This document shows positions 16,540-26,089 of a stretch of DNA of 43,341 nucleotides, one piece after another. The translations under genes were made by a program, and so were the position numbers. The notes under the pieces are model-generated. The model was not told the DNA's origin, did not search any database, and saw only the letters and a program-made list of their open reading frames with translations. Numbering within the stretch: position 1 is the first letter of the stretch; each line of letters opens with the position of its first letter. Source of the DNA: Chlorobiota bacterium (GTDB taxonomy: Bacteria; Bacteroidota; Ignavibacteria; Tepidaquicellales; OLB5). The stretch covers positions 1-43,341 of the forward strand of contig JAKEEM010000004.1 of assembly GCA_022616535.1 (NCBI GenBank). Direction: 5' to 3'.

Positions 16540-17796
16540 ATGAAATACAAATTAGCTTTATTCGCTTTATTGTTTTTTTCAACAAAGCTTTGCAACAGCC
16601 AATGGCTTGAATTAAACACAGGTAACAATATACGTTTGAATTCAATATCAGCGGCAAATGATTTTGTTTGCTGGTCAGCCGGTGAAAACGGAGTAGTCAT
16701 CAGAACGATTAATGGAGGCACTAACTGGATTTCCGTTGGCGGAGGGGCAATCGGCAGTGCAATTATCTATAATATATTTGCAGTCGACTCAAACACTGCT
16801 TTATGCACTACCACCCCATCTAATTCAACCAATGTGTACAGAACATCAAACGGGGGTAATACGTGGACTCAGGTATTTTCACAGAACGGAGGTTTTATTA
16901 ATGCAATTTGGATGACGTCCGCAACAAACGGTTTTATGATGGGAGACCCTGTTGGAGGAAGGTGGTCCCTTTGGAAAACATTTAATGGGGGAAGTAGCTG
17001 GGATTCAACAGGTTTATACCTTAATCAGTTTCCAAACATGGCTGGATGGGTTAACGCAATGCATATGGTTGGTAATAGCATTTGGTTTAACACTAACGGT
17101 TTTACAATATATTATTCCAGTAACTATGGCAATAATTGGGTTCAACAATTTGGACCCGACGCCGGGTCAAACGGGTCGGTATGGTTTAATAATCTTACGA
17201 CTGGACTTTCAAGCGGTAACTTAGATTTACGTTACTCTACAAACTCTGGTATGAGCTGGTTTGCTAGAACAAATCCGAGTTCTAACGGCACTCCTGTTCT
17301 CATGGGAAAGGGCTCGCAGTTTTGGGCATGTGTATTTAATTCACCATCACAAATTTATATGACGACTAATAATGGTATTAACTGGGTAGTTGAATATACA
17401 CCTCAATCAGGTCAACTTTCTCATATTACCGCTTCAAGAAATGGAAATAGTGGGTGGGCATGTAAAACAGACGGAGGGGTTGTAAAAAAAGACATATTAG
17501 TTGCAATAAATCAAATTTCAAATGAAATTCTAAACCGCTATGAACTTAAGCAAAATTACCCAAACCCATTTAACCCAAAAACCACAATAAGATTTTCAGT
17601 TCCTAAGACATCCAGGATATTTTTGAAAGTCTATGACTTGCTTGGCCGCGAGGTATCAATATTAGTTAATCAATTTTTACAGCCGGGGAATTATTCAGTA
17701 AATTTCAACGGTTCAAATATTGCAAGTGGAATTTATTATTATACAATAAATGCAGATGAGTTTATTGAGACCAAGAAAATGGTATTGATTAAATAA
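16540..17796 (+). CDS. T9SS-exported BNR/Ycf48-like beta-propeller protein
   Basis: This 418-residue protein has a signal peptide (YKLALFALLFFSTKLCNSQ). About 300 residues of propeller repeats follow, with Asp/Asn-box-like units such as TINGGTNWISV, TSNGGNTWTQV, TFNGGSSWD, SNYGNNWVQQ and TNNGINWVVE. These resemble BNR/sialidase or Ycf48-like repeats. The C-terminus is a type A T9SS sorting domain (NYPNPFNPKTTIRFSV; VYDLLGREVSIL; TKKMVLIK). The mature protein is probably surface-exposed or released. Propellers of this kind bind glycans or proteins, but no catalytic residues can be assigned. Confidence 0.85.
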   Translation: MKYKLALFALLFFSTKLCNSQWLELNTGNNIRLNSISAANDFVCWSAGENGVVIRTINGGTNWISVGGGAIGSAIIYNIFAVDSNTALCTTTPSNSTNVYRTSNGGNTWTQVFSQNGGFINAIWMTSATNGFMMGDPVGGRWSLWKTFNGGSSWDSTGLYLNQFPNMAGWVNAMHMVGNSIWFNTNGFTIYYSSNYGNNWVQQFGPDAGSNGSVWFNNLTTGLSSGNLDLRYSTNSGMSWFARTNPSSNGTPVLMGKGSQFWACVFNSPSQIYMTTNNGINWVVEYTPQSGQLSHITASRNGNSGWACKTDGGVVKKDILVAINQISNEILNRYELKQNYPNPFNPKTTIRFSVPKTSRIFLKVYDLLGREVSILVNQFLQPGNYSVNFNGSNIASGIYYYTINADEFIETKKMVLIK

Positions 17797-17823
17797 AAGA
17801 TGAAAAAAAATCCTTTAGACTAA

Positions 17824-19170
17824 TTAGAACAGCTTCTCTAAAATATACTTTTTAATTAAATCCTTATGAATTCTTTCCTGCTTCATTGAGTCCCTGTCAC
17901 GGATTGTAACCGTGTTATCCTTCAGAGTATCGTAATCGACTGTAACGCAGTAGGGAGTCCCGCACTCGTCCTGCCTGCGGTAGCGCCTTCCAACCGCGCC
18001 TGATTCATCATAAAACACGTTAAATGAGCTTTGCAAATCATCCTTAATTCCGTGTGAAACCTCCTGCAAGCCGTCTTTATTGACAAGCGGGAACACTGCG
18101 CATTTAATCGGGGCAAGCTTCGGGTGAAAACGTAAAACGGTTCGTTTTTCGACCTTGCCAAGAGCCGTTGGAGCTTCGTCTTCATCATAAGCATTGCATA
18201 AAAAAGCCATAAACCCGCGAGAAGCGCCGGCGGATGTTTCGATTACGTATGGGATATACCTTTCCTTCGTTTCGTCATCATAGTACTCAAGTTTTTTGCC
18301 GGAAAACTTTACGTGCTGTGAGAGGTCAAAATCGCTGCGGTTGTGAATGCCTTCGATTTCACCCCAACCGAAGGGAAAATCAAATTCAATATCAACCGCA
18401 TCTTTTGCATAGTGAGCCAGCTTGCTCTGAGGATGAGGCACAAATTGAAGGCGCTCCTTTCTTATACCGTAATTTATCCACCAGTTGAGCCGGTTTTGTT
18501 TCCAATACTCATATTTCTCCGTGTCAATCCCCTGCTTAACAAAATACTGCATTTCCATCTGCTCAAACTCACGCGTGCGGTATAAAAAGTTCTTTGTGTT
18601 GATTTCATTGCGGAAAGCCTTGCCGATTTGCGCAATACCGAACGGCAGTTTTTGGCGGGTTGAGTCTTTTACATTATTAAAATTTACAAAAATTCCCTGA
18701 GCAGTTTCCGGTCTAAGGTAAACAACAGCATCTTCTGATTCCACCGCGCCTATGAACGTCTTAAACATTAAATTAAACTGTCGCGCTTCGGTAAACTTGC
18801 CTTCATCCCTGCATTTTGACGCTTTCCTGCCTTTGTAAGCATTGCTGCCGCATTTGGATTCGTCAATCTGGTCAGCCCTGAAGCGTGCCTTGCACTCTTT
18901 GCAGTCAACCATCGGGTCGGTGAAATTTTCAACGTGCCCCGATGCTTCCCAAACCTTCGGGTGCATTAAGATGGATGCGTCGAGCCCTTCGATATCATCG
19001 CGGAAGGTCATACTTTGCCACCACGCCTGCTTAATGTTGTTCAAAAGCTCAACACCTAAGGGACCGTAATCCCAGCACCCGTTTAAGCCGCCGTAAATTT
19101 CCGATGACTGGAAAATAAATCCCCGCCTTTTGGAAAGCGACACAATTTGAGCCATTAAATCATTTTTCAT
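17824..19170 (-). CDS. glyQS: glycyl-tRNA synthetase, dimeric (class IIa) form
   Basis: The enzyme charges tRNA-Gly with glycine. The 448-residue protein is the single-chain alpha2 type. Its N-terminus [20 protein letters not shown] is typical. A cysteine pair CKECKARF follows in the insertion. Class II motif 2 is [20 protein letters not shown] and motif 3 lies around [11 protein letters not shown]. The C-terminal anticodon-binding domain starts near [19 protein letters not shown]. Length is somewhat short, as is usual for Bacteroidota versions. It is transcribed alone, divergent from the methyltransferase gene. No T-box or other leader element was recognised upstream. Confidence 0.95.
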   Translation of the reverse strand: MKNDLMAQIVSLSKRRGFIFQSSEIYGGLNGCWDYGPLGVELLNNIKQAWWQSMTFRDDIEGLDASILMHPKVWEASGHVENFTDPMVDCKECKARFRADQIDESKCGSNAYKGRKASKCRDEGKFTEARQFNLMFKTFIGAVESEDAVVYLRPETAQGIFVNFNNVKDSTRQKLPFGIAQIGKAFRNEINTKNFLYRTREFEQMEMQYFVKQGIDTEKYEYWKQNRLNWWINYGIRKERLQFVPHPQSKLAHYAKDAVDIEFDFPFGWGEIEGIHNRSDFDLSQHVKFSGKKLEYYDDETKERYIPYVIETSAGASRGFMAFLCNAYDEDEAPTALGKVEKRTVLRFHPKLAPIKCAVFPLVNKDGLQEVSHGIKDDLQSSFNVFYDESGAVGRRYRRQDECGTPYCVTVDYDTLKDNTVTIRDRDSMKQERIHKDLIKKYILEKLF

Positions 19171-19308
19171 TCAAAACCGCCTTAATATTAAGAAATAAAA
19201 AACGAAAATACTTAAATTAAAAATCTATTTAAAGTTACTAAAAATAACCATTTCAACTCAGTTCATTAATAGATATTTTGCACGATTGTTTGAATTTTAA
19301 AACACAAT

Positions 19309-20118
19309 TTGCAATACGACCCGATAAAAGACCGGCTTGGCAGAATTGTTAAAAAATCACCCTTTCTCAGGAAGATTTTCTACAATTTGCTTGGATTGAT
19401 GTTTCTGCGTGAGTGGTATGTAAAACGCAGAATAAAGGAGCTTTACAAAGGAAACCCGCCAAATGAAATACTCGATGCCGGATGCGGCTTCGGACAGTAC
19501 TCATACTTCACGGCGAGGCGATTTCCGGAAGCAAATATACTGGCAGTGGATGTTAAAATCGATTACCTTGACGACTGCAGGTATTTTTTTAACCGCTCGG
19601 GGATTAAAAACACTGAATTTGAATTTGCAGACCTAACAAAAATTAATTTTGAAAATCGTTTCGATTTCATTTTATCGGTAGACGTAATGGAGCATATTGA
19701 AGACGATATCGGAGTGTTTAGAAAGTTTCACAAAGCTCTGCGGAGCGGCGGGAGAGTTTTAATCAATACTCCTTCGAATCTCGGCGGAAGCGATGCTGAG
19801 TCTGAGCAAGATGAAAGCTTCATCGGTGAGCATGTTCGGCTCGGCTATTCAAAGGAGGATATTTGCTCAAAGCTTATGGAAGCAGGATTTGAAATTGAGA
19901 GCTTCGAATATACTTACGGCAAGTGGGGAAACAGGTATTGGAAGCTTGGAATAAAATATCCGATGCTTATGCTGAATAAGTCACAATTTTTTTTTATTAT
20001 TCTCCCTTTTTACTACCTGCTTACAATCTGGTTAACTTTATTATTTATGCTGTTAGATGTTAATGAGAAAAATAAATCCGCAGGAACAGGGGTTTTAGTT
20101 ATAGGAAGGAAAGCCTAG
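19309..20118 (+). CDS. SAM-dependent class I methyltransferase with C-terminal membrane segment
   Basis: This 269-residue protein has the Rossmann methyltransferase motif I EILDAGCGFGQYS, an acidic loop (AVDVKIDYLDDC), and motif IV FDFILSVDVMEHIED, followed by LRSGGRVLINTPS. The C-terminal part has a strongly hydrophobic stretch (FFFIILPFYYLLTIWLTLLF, about 226-245), so the enzyme is probably membrane-associated. Its place ahead of glycosyltransferase, YfhO and flippase genes suggests methylation of a lipid-linked sugar or glycan (inference). The start is a TTG at 19309. No suitable ATG lies nearby in frame. Confidence 0.8.
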   Translation: MQYDPIKDRLGRIVKKSPFLRKIFYNLLGLMFLREWYVKRRIKELYKGNPPNEILDAGCGFGQYSYFTARRFPEANILAVDVKIDYLDDCRYFFNRSGIKNTEFEFADLTKINFENRFDFILSVDVMEHIEDDIGVFRKFHKALRSGGRVLINTPSNLGGSDAESEQDESFIGEHVRLGYSKEDICSKLMEAGFEIESFEYTYGKWGNRYWKLGIKYPMLMLNKSQFFFIILPFYYLLTIWLTLLFMLLDVNEKNKSAGTGVLVIGRKA

Positions 20119-20148
20119 CTTGCCACAAAGTCACTCAGGCACAATAAA

Positions 20149-20196
20149 ATGTCAAATGTCAAATGTCAAATGTCAAATTTGGCATTTGGTCTTTAG
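20149..20196. repeat. 7-bp tandem repeat (x4) plus inverted tail upstream of a glycosyltransferase
   Basis: ATGTCAA is repeated four times head to tail at 20149-20176. ATTTGGCATTTGG follows, and the unit AAATGTCAAA can pair with TTTGGCATTT to form a hairpin. The repeat ends about 12 bases before the ATG at 20209, where slippage could change leader length or folding. Confidence 0.75.
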
Positions 20197-20208
20197 CATT
20201 TGGCATTC

Positions 20209-21558
20209 ATGAAGAAGGTTCTTATCATATCATATTACTTCCCTCCTTCCGGCGGGCCTGGAGTTCAGAGAGTTCTGAAGTTCGTTAAATACTTGCCTGA
20301 GTTCGGCTGGGAACCGGTCGTTTTGACCGTTAAAGATGGCGACTTTCCGGCGAGGGATGAATCATTATTAACCGAAATACCTAAAAATATCAGAGTCTAC
20401 CGCACAGAAATTTTTGAACCTTATGATTTCTACCGCAAATTAACCGGAAGGAAAAAAGGGCAGGCAATTGATGTTGATAACATCGAAAAAGCAAGTAAGA
20501 AACAATTTTCTGATAAGATTGCTGAATTCATACGTGCAACATTTTTTATTCCGGATGCAAGGAAAGGATGGAAAAAGTTTGCTGTAAAAGAAGGGAAAAA
20601 AATCATCGACACGGAAAAACCGGATTTGATTTTTTCGTCATCTCCACCCTACACCTGCGCGCTGATTGCAATGGAATTGAAAAGATACGTAGAGAAAAAG
20701 TACGGTAAAAAAATGGTATGGGTTTCAGATTTCCGCGACGCGTGGACGGACTATCTGACCACTCCTAATAGGTGGTTTTTGCCGAAGAAAATCGATAAGC
20801 ATTATGAAAAAACCACTCTCAACGAGGCAGATGTATTAACTATTGTAGCCAGCGGAATGAAAGACGATTTTGACAGAAAATACCCCGAAATCTCAAAAAA
20901 GACTAAATACGTATTAATAAGAAACGGGTTCGATTCCGAAGATTACATAAGTGTAAATTTTGAAAACAAAAAAAATGAAAAATTCACTGTTGTTTACACC
21001 GGCTCAATGTACGGCAAAAGGAATCCATATTACTTTTTAGACTCAATTGCAGAACTTGTCGAAAACGGTAAAGTTGATAATAATAAGATTAAATTTATTT
21101 TTGTCGGCAGAATGGGACGGGATATTCAGAAATATATAAATAACTCCCCGTTAAAGAGTACGATTGAATTAATTTCGTACGTTCCCCATTCGGAAAGTAT
21201 AAATTACTTAATAAAAGCCGATGCAATGCTGTTATTAATTGATGAGGATAAATATTCAAAAATGATTTTATCTGGCAAGGTGTTTGAATATTTGGGGACG
21301 GCGCTCATAACAAAAAAACCGATTTTTGCCATCACAGGTGAGGGCGAGGCAAAAGACTTGATTGAGGAAACAAAATCAGGGGTTGTTATCCCTCATCATA
21401 AACCCGAAATACTTGCAATTGAATACCTGAAATTATATAATGGTTTTTTTGAAAATAAAAATACATTTTTACTTGATTCAGAGGCAATAAAAAAATACGA
21501 CAGGAAGCATTTAACAGAGAAGCTGGCAAGGGTATTTAATGAATCTTTAGTAAATTAA
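20209..21558 (+). CDS. glycosyltransferase, family 4 type (GT-B fold)
   Basis: This protein of about 449 residues has the GT4 opening VLIISYYFPPSGGPGVQRVL, with a Gly-rich loop, and the acceptor-side segments FSSSPPYTCALIA and WVSDFRDAWTDY. The donor-binding half has VVYTGSMYGKRNPYYFLDSI, FVGRMG, and SGKVFEYLGTALITKKPIFA ahead of a glutamate-rich EGEAKDLIEE. It probably transfers a nucleotide-sugar residue to a glycan precursor at the cytoplasmic membrane. I chose the ATG at 20209 rather than a TTG nine bases earlier, because family members begin MKKVLIIS. The next gene begins 19 bases after its stop, so it is in an operon with the YfhO gene. Confidence 0.85.
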   Translation: MKKVLIISYYFPPSGGPGVQRVLKFVKYLPEFGWEPVVLTVKDGDFPARDESLLTEIPKNIRVYRTEIFEPYDFYRKLTGRKKGQAIDVDNIEKASKKQFSDKIAEFIRATFFIPDARKGWKKFAVKEGKKIIDTEKPDLIFSSSPPYTCALIAMELKRYVEKKYGKKMVWVSDFRDAWTDYLTTPNRWFLPKKIDKHYEKTTLNEADVLTIVASGMKDDFDRKYPEISKKTKYVLIRNGFDSEDYISVNFENKKNEKFTVVYTGSMYGKRNPYYFLDSIAELVENGKVDNNKIKFIFVGRMGRDIQKYINNSPLKSTIELISYVPHSESINYLIKADAMLLLIDEDKYSKMILSGKVFEYLGTALITKKPIFAITGEGEAKDLIEETKSGVVIPHHKPEILAIEYLKLYNGFFENKNTFLLDSEAIKKYDRKHLTEKLARVFNESLVN

Positions 21559-21577
21559 ACCCCGTTTAAAACAGTAA

Positions 21578-24154
21578 ATGGCAAAACAAGTAAAGAAGGA
21601 ATCCTCGCAAAACAAACCGTCACAATTAAGAAAAGAACAAAGCTTTACTATTGATTTTATACCGGAAAAATGGCAAACCCCTGTTTTTCTGGCCTTAATT
21701 TTGGTTTTAATATTAATATTCTTTAATGCTGGATTATTCGGTGGAAAGGTGTTTTCCTCAGCGGATAACGTAGCTTCGGAAAGCTTTAAAACATTTCTAA
21801 ACGATGCAAAAGCAAAGGGTGAGTTTCCGCTCTGGGTTCCCTATATTTTCAACGGGATGCCCAGCTTTGCGGCGCTGGTTCCACATCTGGAAAGAATGTA
21901 TGACTTCTCGCACGCCGTTTGGGTAACAGTTCGTGATTTGCTATATATGCTATTTTCAGGCAACAATGTGTGGGCAATAGTTTTGTTTTACATCATTTTT
22001 GCATTCTCGTTTTACTTCCTTGCTGAATATAAGTTTAAAAACAAGCTGATTGCCCTTTATTGTGCACTTGCTGCAGTTTTCATCACTCCCATTATTCAAA
22101 TGATAATTGTAGGCCACAACAGCAAGATGATTGCAGTTATGATGTTTCCCGCAGTGTTTTTAATGCTTGAGAAAATCTATGATATGATTGCTGAGGGAAA
22201 AGTGAAGGAAAATATCTTTAAGCTATTGTTGTATTTTGGAATACTTGTTTTTTTCCTTCACGTGCAGATGAGCTCAAACCATGTGCAAATGCTGTTTTAC
22301 TTCTTCAGCGGAATTGGTATTTACCTGGTCTACCGCTTAATATACAACATACTTAAGAAAATTAATGTTAAACCGGCCATTGCAGCACTTGTGATTTTTA
22401 TTATTGGCGTAGGACTTTCTGCAATGATGTACGCTGATTCGTATCTCTCAAGCAGGGAGTATAACAAATATTCAATCCGCGGAGTGCCGCCTATAACCCA
22501 GCAGGGAGAGTTTAAAACTTCCGGTGCGGCGGATTATGAGTATTCTACAAACTGGTCATTTTCTCCAATTGAGGTTATGACATTCTTCGTCCCCTATTGG
22601 GTAGGATTTGGTGACGTTGAAATTAAAGGTCAGAGAGCAAACACCTACTGGGGGCAGATGCCGTTTACAACATCACCTATGTATTTTGGAATTATAACGA
22701 TACTTCTTGCTTTTGTTGGCATATACTACAATTTTAAAAAGAGTGTGCTTGTTCAGGCACTGGTTGTAATTTCGTTTATTTCGTTAATTCTTTCTTTCGG
22801 GAGAACTTTTCCGGTTCTATACGACATTCTTTTTTACAATCTCCCCTATTTCTCAAGCTTCCGCGCGCCCGTGATGATTCATATTCTAATCAACGTTTCA
22901 TTTACTCTTCTTGCAGGGTATGGAATTAAATCTGTAATTGATACAGCAAAGGATAAAACCCGGTCAACAGGATTTATTACTAACGCAAAATATATATTCC
23001 CTATTCTTGCGCTGCCTGTGATAATTTCAATTATTGGATTTGAAAGTTACTACAAATCGCAGGTCGAATCAAGTCCACTAATCCAAAAGCTTCAGATGCA
23101 GGGAGCAAATTCACAGCAAATTCAGCAGTATGTATCGCAATACATCGTTCCGACTGCTTATGACAACGTAAAATCCGAAATGCTGATTGTGGGAGTTTTA
23201 TTACTCGTCGCATATGGTGTATGTTACTACTTCATTAAAGGAAAAATCAAATACGCTATGTTTGGATTTGCTCTGATTTTTATAATGATGTTTGACTTAT
23301 GGCACATTGATTTTAAAACACTGCACTGGGATAACAAAACTGATATCGAAAGCTATTTTAAAACACCGGATTACATCGACTGGATATTGAAGAATGAAAA
23401 AAATACTTACGAATTCAGGGTTCTCAACCTGCAAAAGGGAAAGCCCGTGAGGGAAAACACCCTTGCTTACTGGCGCATACAGAACAATTACGGATATCAG
23501 GGGGCAAAGCTAAGGGTATTTCAGGATTTGGATGATGTGGCGGGACTAACAAATCCAAACGCCTGGAAGATAATGAATACCAAATATATTATTACCGACC
23601 AGCCATATAATGATACTATGTTTACGCAGGTCTACAAGGGCAGCAAGTTTGTTTTGCTGAACAGGGATTTTCATTCTAAAGCATTTTTTGTCAACTCATA
23701 CAAGGTCGCAGGCGGACTTGAAATCCTAAACAACATTAAAAATAATGAATTTGAACCCAAAAAGCTTTCTTATTTGGAAAAAGATCCGGGCATTACAATC
23801 GAACCTCCTGATTCAACTGCAAAGGTACAAATCACAAACTATGACATCCATAACATTACGCTTGAAGCGGAGGCATCGGGGAACAACCTGCTCTTTTTGA
23901 GTGAAGTATATTACCCCGCAGGATGGAAGGCATACATAGACGGCAATGAGACAGAAATCTACAAAACAAATTATACATTCCGAAGCGTTATCGTGCCGAA
24001 GGGAAAGCACAAAATTGATTTCAAATTTGAGCCCGAAACGTATTACACGGGCAAAAGCATTTCGATGGGGACCAACATAGTTTTAATCCTGATTTTTGCT
24101 GCAGCTATTGGCGGAATAGTGATGAAACGGCGAAAAACTCCTCAAAATCCATAA
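21578..24154 (+). CDS. YfhO-family multi-spanning membrane protein
   Basis: This 858-residue protein has a short polar N-terminus and about 12 hydrophobic spans, from VFLALILVLILIFFNAGLF to about residue 560. A soluble region at about 575-830 and a last span (NIVLILIFAAAIGGIVM) with a basic tail follow. An acidic loop after the first span (SSADNVASESFKTFL) and the FPLWVPYIFNGMPSFA segment fit YfhO/GT-C-like proteins. In Firmicutes YfhO is linked to lipoteichoic acid glycosylation. Bacteroidota members are uncharacterised. A role in adding sugars on the outer face of the inner membrane fits its neighbours, but it is inferred. Confidence 0.75.
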   Translation: MAKQVKKESSQNKPSQLRKEQSFTIDFIPEKWQTPVFLALILVLILIFFNAGLFGGKVFSSADNVASESFKTFLNDAKAKGEFPLWVPYIFNGMPSFAALVPHLERMYDFSHAVWVTVRDLLYMLFSGNNVWAIVLFYIIFAFSFYFLAEYKFKNKLIALYCALAAVFITPIIQMIIVGHNSKMIAVMMFPAVFLMLEKIYDMIAEGKVKENIFKLLLYFGILVFFLHVQMSSNHVQMLFYFFSGIGIYLVYRLIYNILKKINVKPAIAALVIFIIGVGLSAMMYADSYLSSREYNKYSIRGVPPITQQGEFKTSGAADYEYSTNWSFSPIEVMTFFVPYWVGFGDVEIKGQRANTYWGQMPFTTSPMYFGIITILLAFVGIYYNFKKSVLVQALVVISFISLILSFGRTFPVLYDILFYNLPYFSSFRAPVMIHILINVSFTLLAGYGIKSVIDTAKDKTRSTGFITNAKYIFPILALPVIISIIGFESYYKSQVESSPLIQKLQMQGANSQQIQQYVSQYIVPTAYDNVKSEMLIVGVLLLVAYGVCYYFIKGKIKYAMFGFALIFIMMFDLWHIDFKTLHWDNKTDIESYFKTPDYIDWILKNEKNTYEFRVLNLQKGKPVRENTLAYWRIQNNYGYQGAKLRVFQDLDDVAGLTNPNAWKIMNTKYIITDQPYNDTMFTQVYKGSKFVLLNRDFHSKAFFVNSYKVAGGLEILNNIKNNEFEPKKLSYLEKDPGITIEPPDSTAKVQITNYDIHNITLEAEASGNNLLFLSEVYYPAGWKAYIDGNETEIYKTNYTFRSVIVPKGKHKIDFKFEPETYYTGKSISMGTNIVLILIFAAAIGGIVMKRRKTPQNP

Positions 24155-24232
24155 TTTGTAAGAAATTAACCAATTGATTTTCCAAAGAAGTTCGGTTATT
24201 TTATGTTTATAAATTCCTGTCTTTGCAGAAAA

Positions 24233-24264
24233 TTAACCCTGCGGACGGGCAGGCAGGGTTAAAA
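24233..24264. repeat. palindromic intergenic repeat
   Basis: TTAACCCTGC (24233-24242) and GCAGGGTTAA (24253-24262) form a perfect 10-bp inverted repeat with a 10-base loop. The string GGGCAGGCAGGGTTAAAA matches the right arm of the element at 14345-14363 except for one extra base there. This indicates a dispersed repeat family. Confidence 0.7.
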
Positions 24265-24283
24265 TAATTAAAATTCCTTAGCC

Positions 24284-26005
24284 ATGAAAAAGATAATTGT
24301 TACAATTATATTCCTATCATCCAATTTACTTTTAAGTCAAACACTTTTCCAAAAGATTACTAACCAGCCATTAGTTCAGGATAACGCATACGGTTCAGGG
24401 TGCGCGTGGGGCGATTATAATAATGATGGAAAACTTGATTTAATAGTGACATCTTACAATGATTTTGGCCCAAGCATTTATCCCCGTTTGTATAAAAACG
24501 TTGGTAACGGAAACTTCCAGCTTGTTACAAACAGCTCTGTTATGACAAACAGTCTATACCAAACATTGGCGTGTGCTTGGGGAGATTATAACTATGACGG
24601 GAAACTTGACTTATTTATTTCAACAGGTTTTAACCAGCCTGATTTGTTATATAAAAATATTGGCGGTGGAAATTTCATTAGAGTAACTGATTGCTCTCCA
24701 GTAACAGCTCCAGGACACAGCGGAGGTATAGCATGGGCTGATTACAACAGGGACGGTTATTTGGATATATTTGTTCCTCAGCATGGAACTAACTTATTAT
24801 ACAAAGGACTGCCAAATGGTCAATTCCAACAAATTACAACAGGACCGATTGTTACTGATGTTGGGATTCATAGAAGAGGTACATGGGGGGACTATAACAA
24901 CGACAAATATCCCGACCTGTTTGTTGCAAACGGTGATTTTCAAAATGATAATTTATATCTTAACAACAGAAACGGTACATTTACAAAAATTACAACAGGC
25001 GCTATTGTAAATTCCCCCGGTTATGGTTCAGGATGTTCATGGGGAGATTACAATAATGACGGATGGCTTGATTTATTTGTTGCAAACAGCGGACCGAATT
25101 TTTTATACAAGAATAACAGAAACGGAACTTTTACAAAGATAGCCACGGGTTCAATAGCAACAGATGCTAACAACAGTTTCGGCTGTAGTTGGGGAGACTA
25201 TGATAATGACGGGGATTTGGATATATTCGTTGCAAACAATGAACTTCAAAAAAATTCTCTTTACAGGAATGAAGGCGGCGATAATTTTGTAAAAATTACA
25301 AACGACATAGTTGTAAATGAAGTAAGCTCTAGTGCATCGTGGGGCGACTATAATAATGACGGTAAGCTGGATTTGTTTGTCGTGAATCAGGGTTACGGAA
25401 CCTCCGCTGAGAATGATTTTCTCTATAAAAACGTTAATGCCCATCCGTTCTATATTATAATCAAACTATTTGGAGGTGGCATAGGAACAAGGATTAAAAT
25501 CAGAATCGGAAATTATATTGCTATTCGCGAGGTATCAGGCGGCAACAGCTGCAGCTCGCAGGATATGCCGTGGGTCCACTTCGGTCTGGGATTTTTAGGC
25601 GATAATCCCACAGCAACAATAGATTCATTGATAGTGGACTGGCATGATGGAAACAGGGAAGTATTGACAAATGTTTCTATTAACCAAGTGATTGAGTTCC
25701 ATGGAATTATTTCTGTCCAGCAAACCAGCAGTGAGGTTCCGTCAAAGTATTCCCTTTATCAAAACTACCCGAATCCATTTAATCCTTCCACGACAATTAA
25801 TTATGACTTGGTTAAAAATTCACATGTTAAATTAAAGGTGTATGATATTTCTGGAAGTGAGATTAGCGTACTGGTCGATGAATTGCAGAGTTACGGAACA
25901 TATTCTGTTAAGTATAACGCGTCTAACCTTGCAAGTGGTGTATATTTCTATAAACTTCAAACGGAAGGGTTTACCGATACAAAGAAAATGATTCTGGTTA
26001 AATAG
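24284..26005 (+). CDS. T9SS-exported FG-GAP/VCBS propeller with ASPIC/UnbV domain
   Basis: This 573-residue protein has a signal peptide (KKIIVTIIFLSSNLLLSQ). At least seven FG-GAP/VCBS repeats follow, with the core WGDYNNDGKLDLFV. The DxNxDG loops are calcium sites of an integrin-like propeller. An ASPIC/UnbV-type module follows at about 385-475 (GTRIKIRIGNY, WVHFGLG, TIDSLIVDWHDG). This is the CRTAC1-like architecture. The C-terminal type A T9SS sorting domain reads NYPNPFNPSTTINYDL...YDISGSEISVL...TKKMILVK. It is probably a calcium-dependent surface adhesion or binding protein. It lies between glycan genes on the same strand and is followed by a strong terminator. Confidence 0.88.
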   Translation: MKKIIVTIIFLSSNLLLSQTLFQKITNQPLVQDNAYGSGCAWGDYNNDGKLDLIVTSYNDFGPSIYPRLYKNVGNGNFQLVTNSSVMTNSLYQTLACAWGDYNYDGKLDLFISTGFNQPDLLYKNIGGGNFIRVTDCSPVTAPGHSGGIAWADYNRDGYLDIFVPQHGTNLLYKGLPNGQFQQITTGPIVTDVGIHRRGTWGDYNNDKYPDLFVANGDFQNDNLYLNNRNGTFTKITTGAIVNSPGYGSGCSWGDYNNDGWLDLFVANSGPNFLYKNNRNGTFTKIATGSIATDANNSFGCSWGDYDNDGDLDIFVANNELQKNSLYRNEGGDNFVKITNDIVVNEVSSSASWGDYNNDGKLDLFVVNQGYGTSAENDFLYKNVNAHPFYIIIKLFGGGIGTRIKIRIGNYIAIREVSGGNSCSSQDMPWVHFGLGFLGDNPTATIDSLIVDWHDGNREVLTNVSINQVIEFHGIISVQQTSSEVPSKYSLYQNYPNPFNPSTTINYDLVKNSHVKLKVYDISGSEISVLVDELQSYGTYSVKYNASNLASGVYFYKLQTEGFTDTKKMILVK

Positions 26006-26026
26006 ACGAACTATTTATCGCAAATT

Positions 26027-26054
26027 AAGGCAGGATAATATCCTGCCTTTTTCA
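26027..26054 (+). terminator. rho-independent terminator
   Basis: AAGGCAGGA (26027-26035) pairs perfectly with TCCTGCCTT (26041-26049) around a TAATA loop, followed by a T-run. It ends the transcript of the FG-GAP gene and implies that the flippase gene has its own promoter. Confidence 0.8.
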
Positions 26055-26089
26055 TTTTATAAGTATGTGGAAATTAATATTTTTGCAGA

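Noticed and set aside
24233-24264. Hairpin after the YfhO gene as a terminator
   Set aside because: No T-run follows on the plus strand, and the sequence matches a dispersed repeat. I annotate it as a repeat instead.
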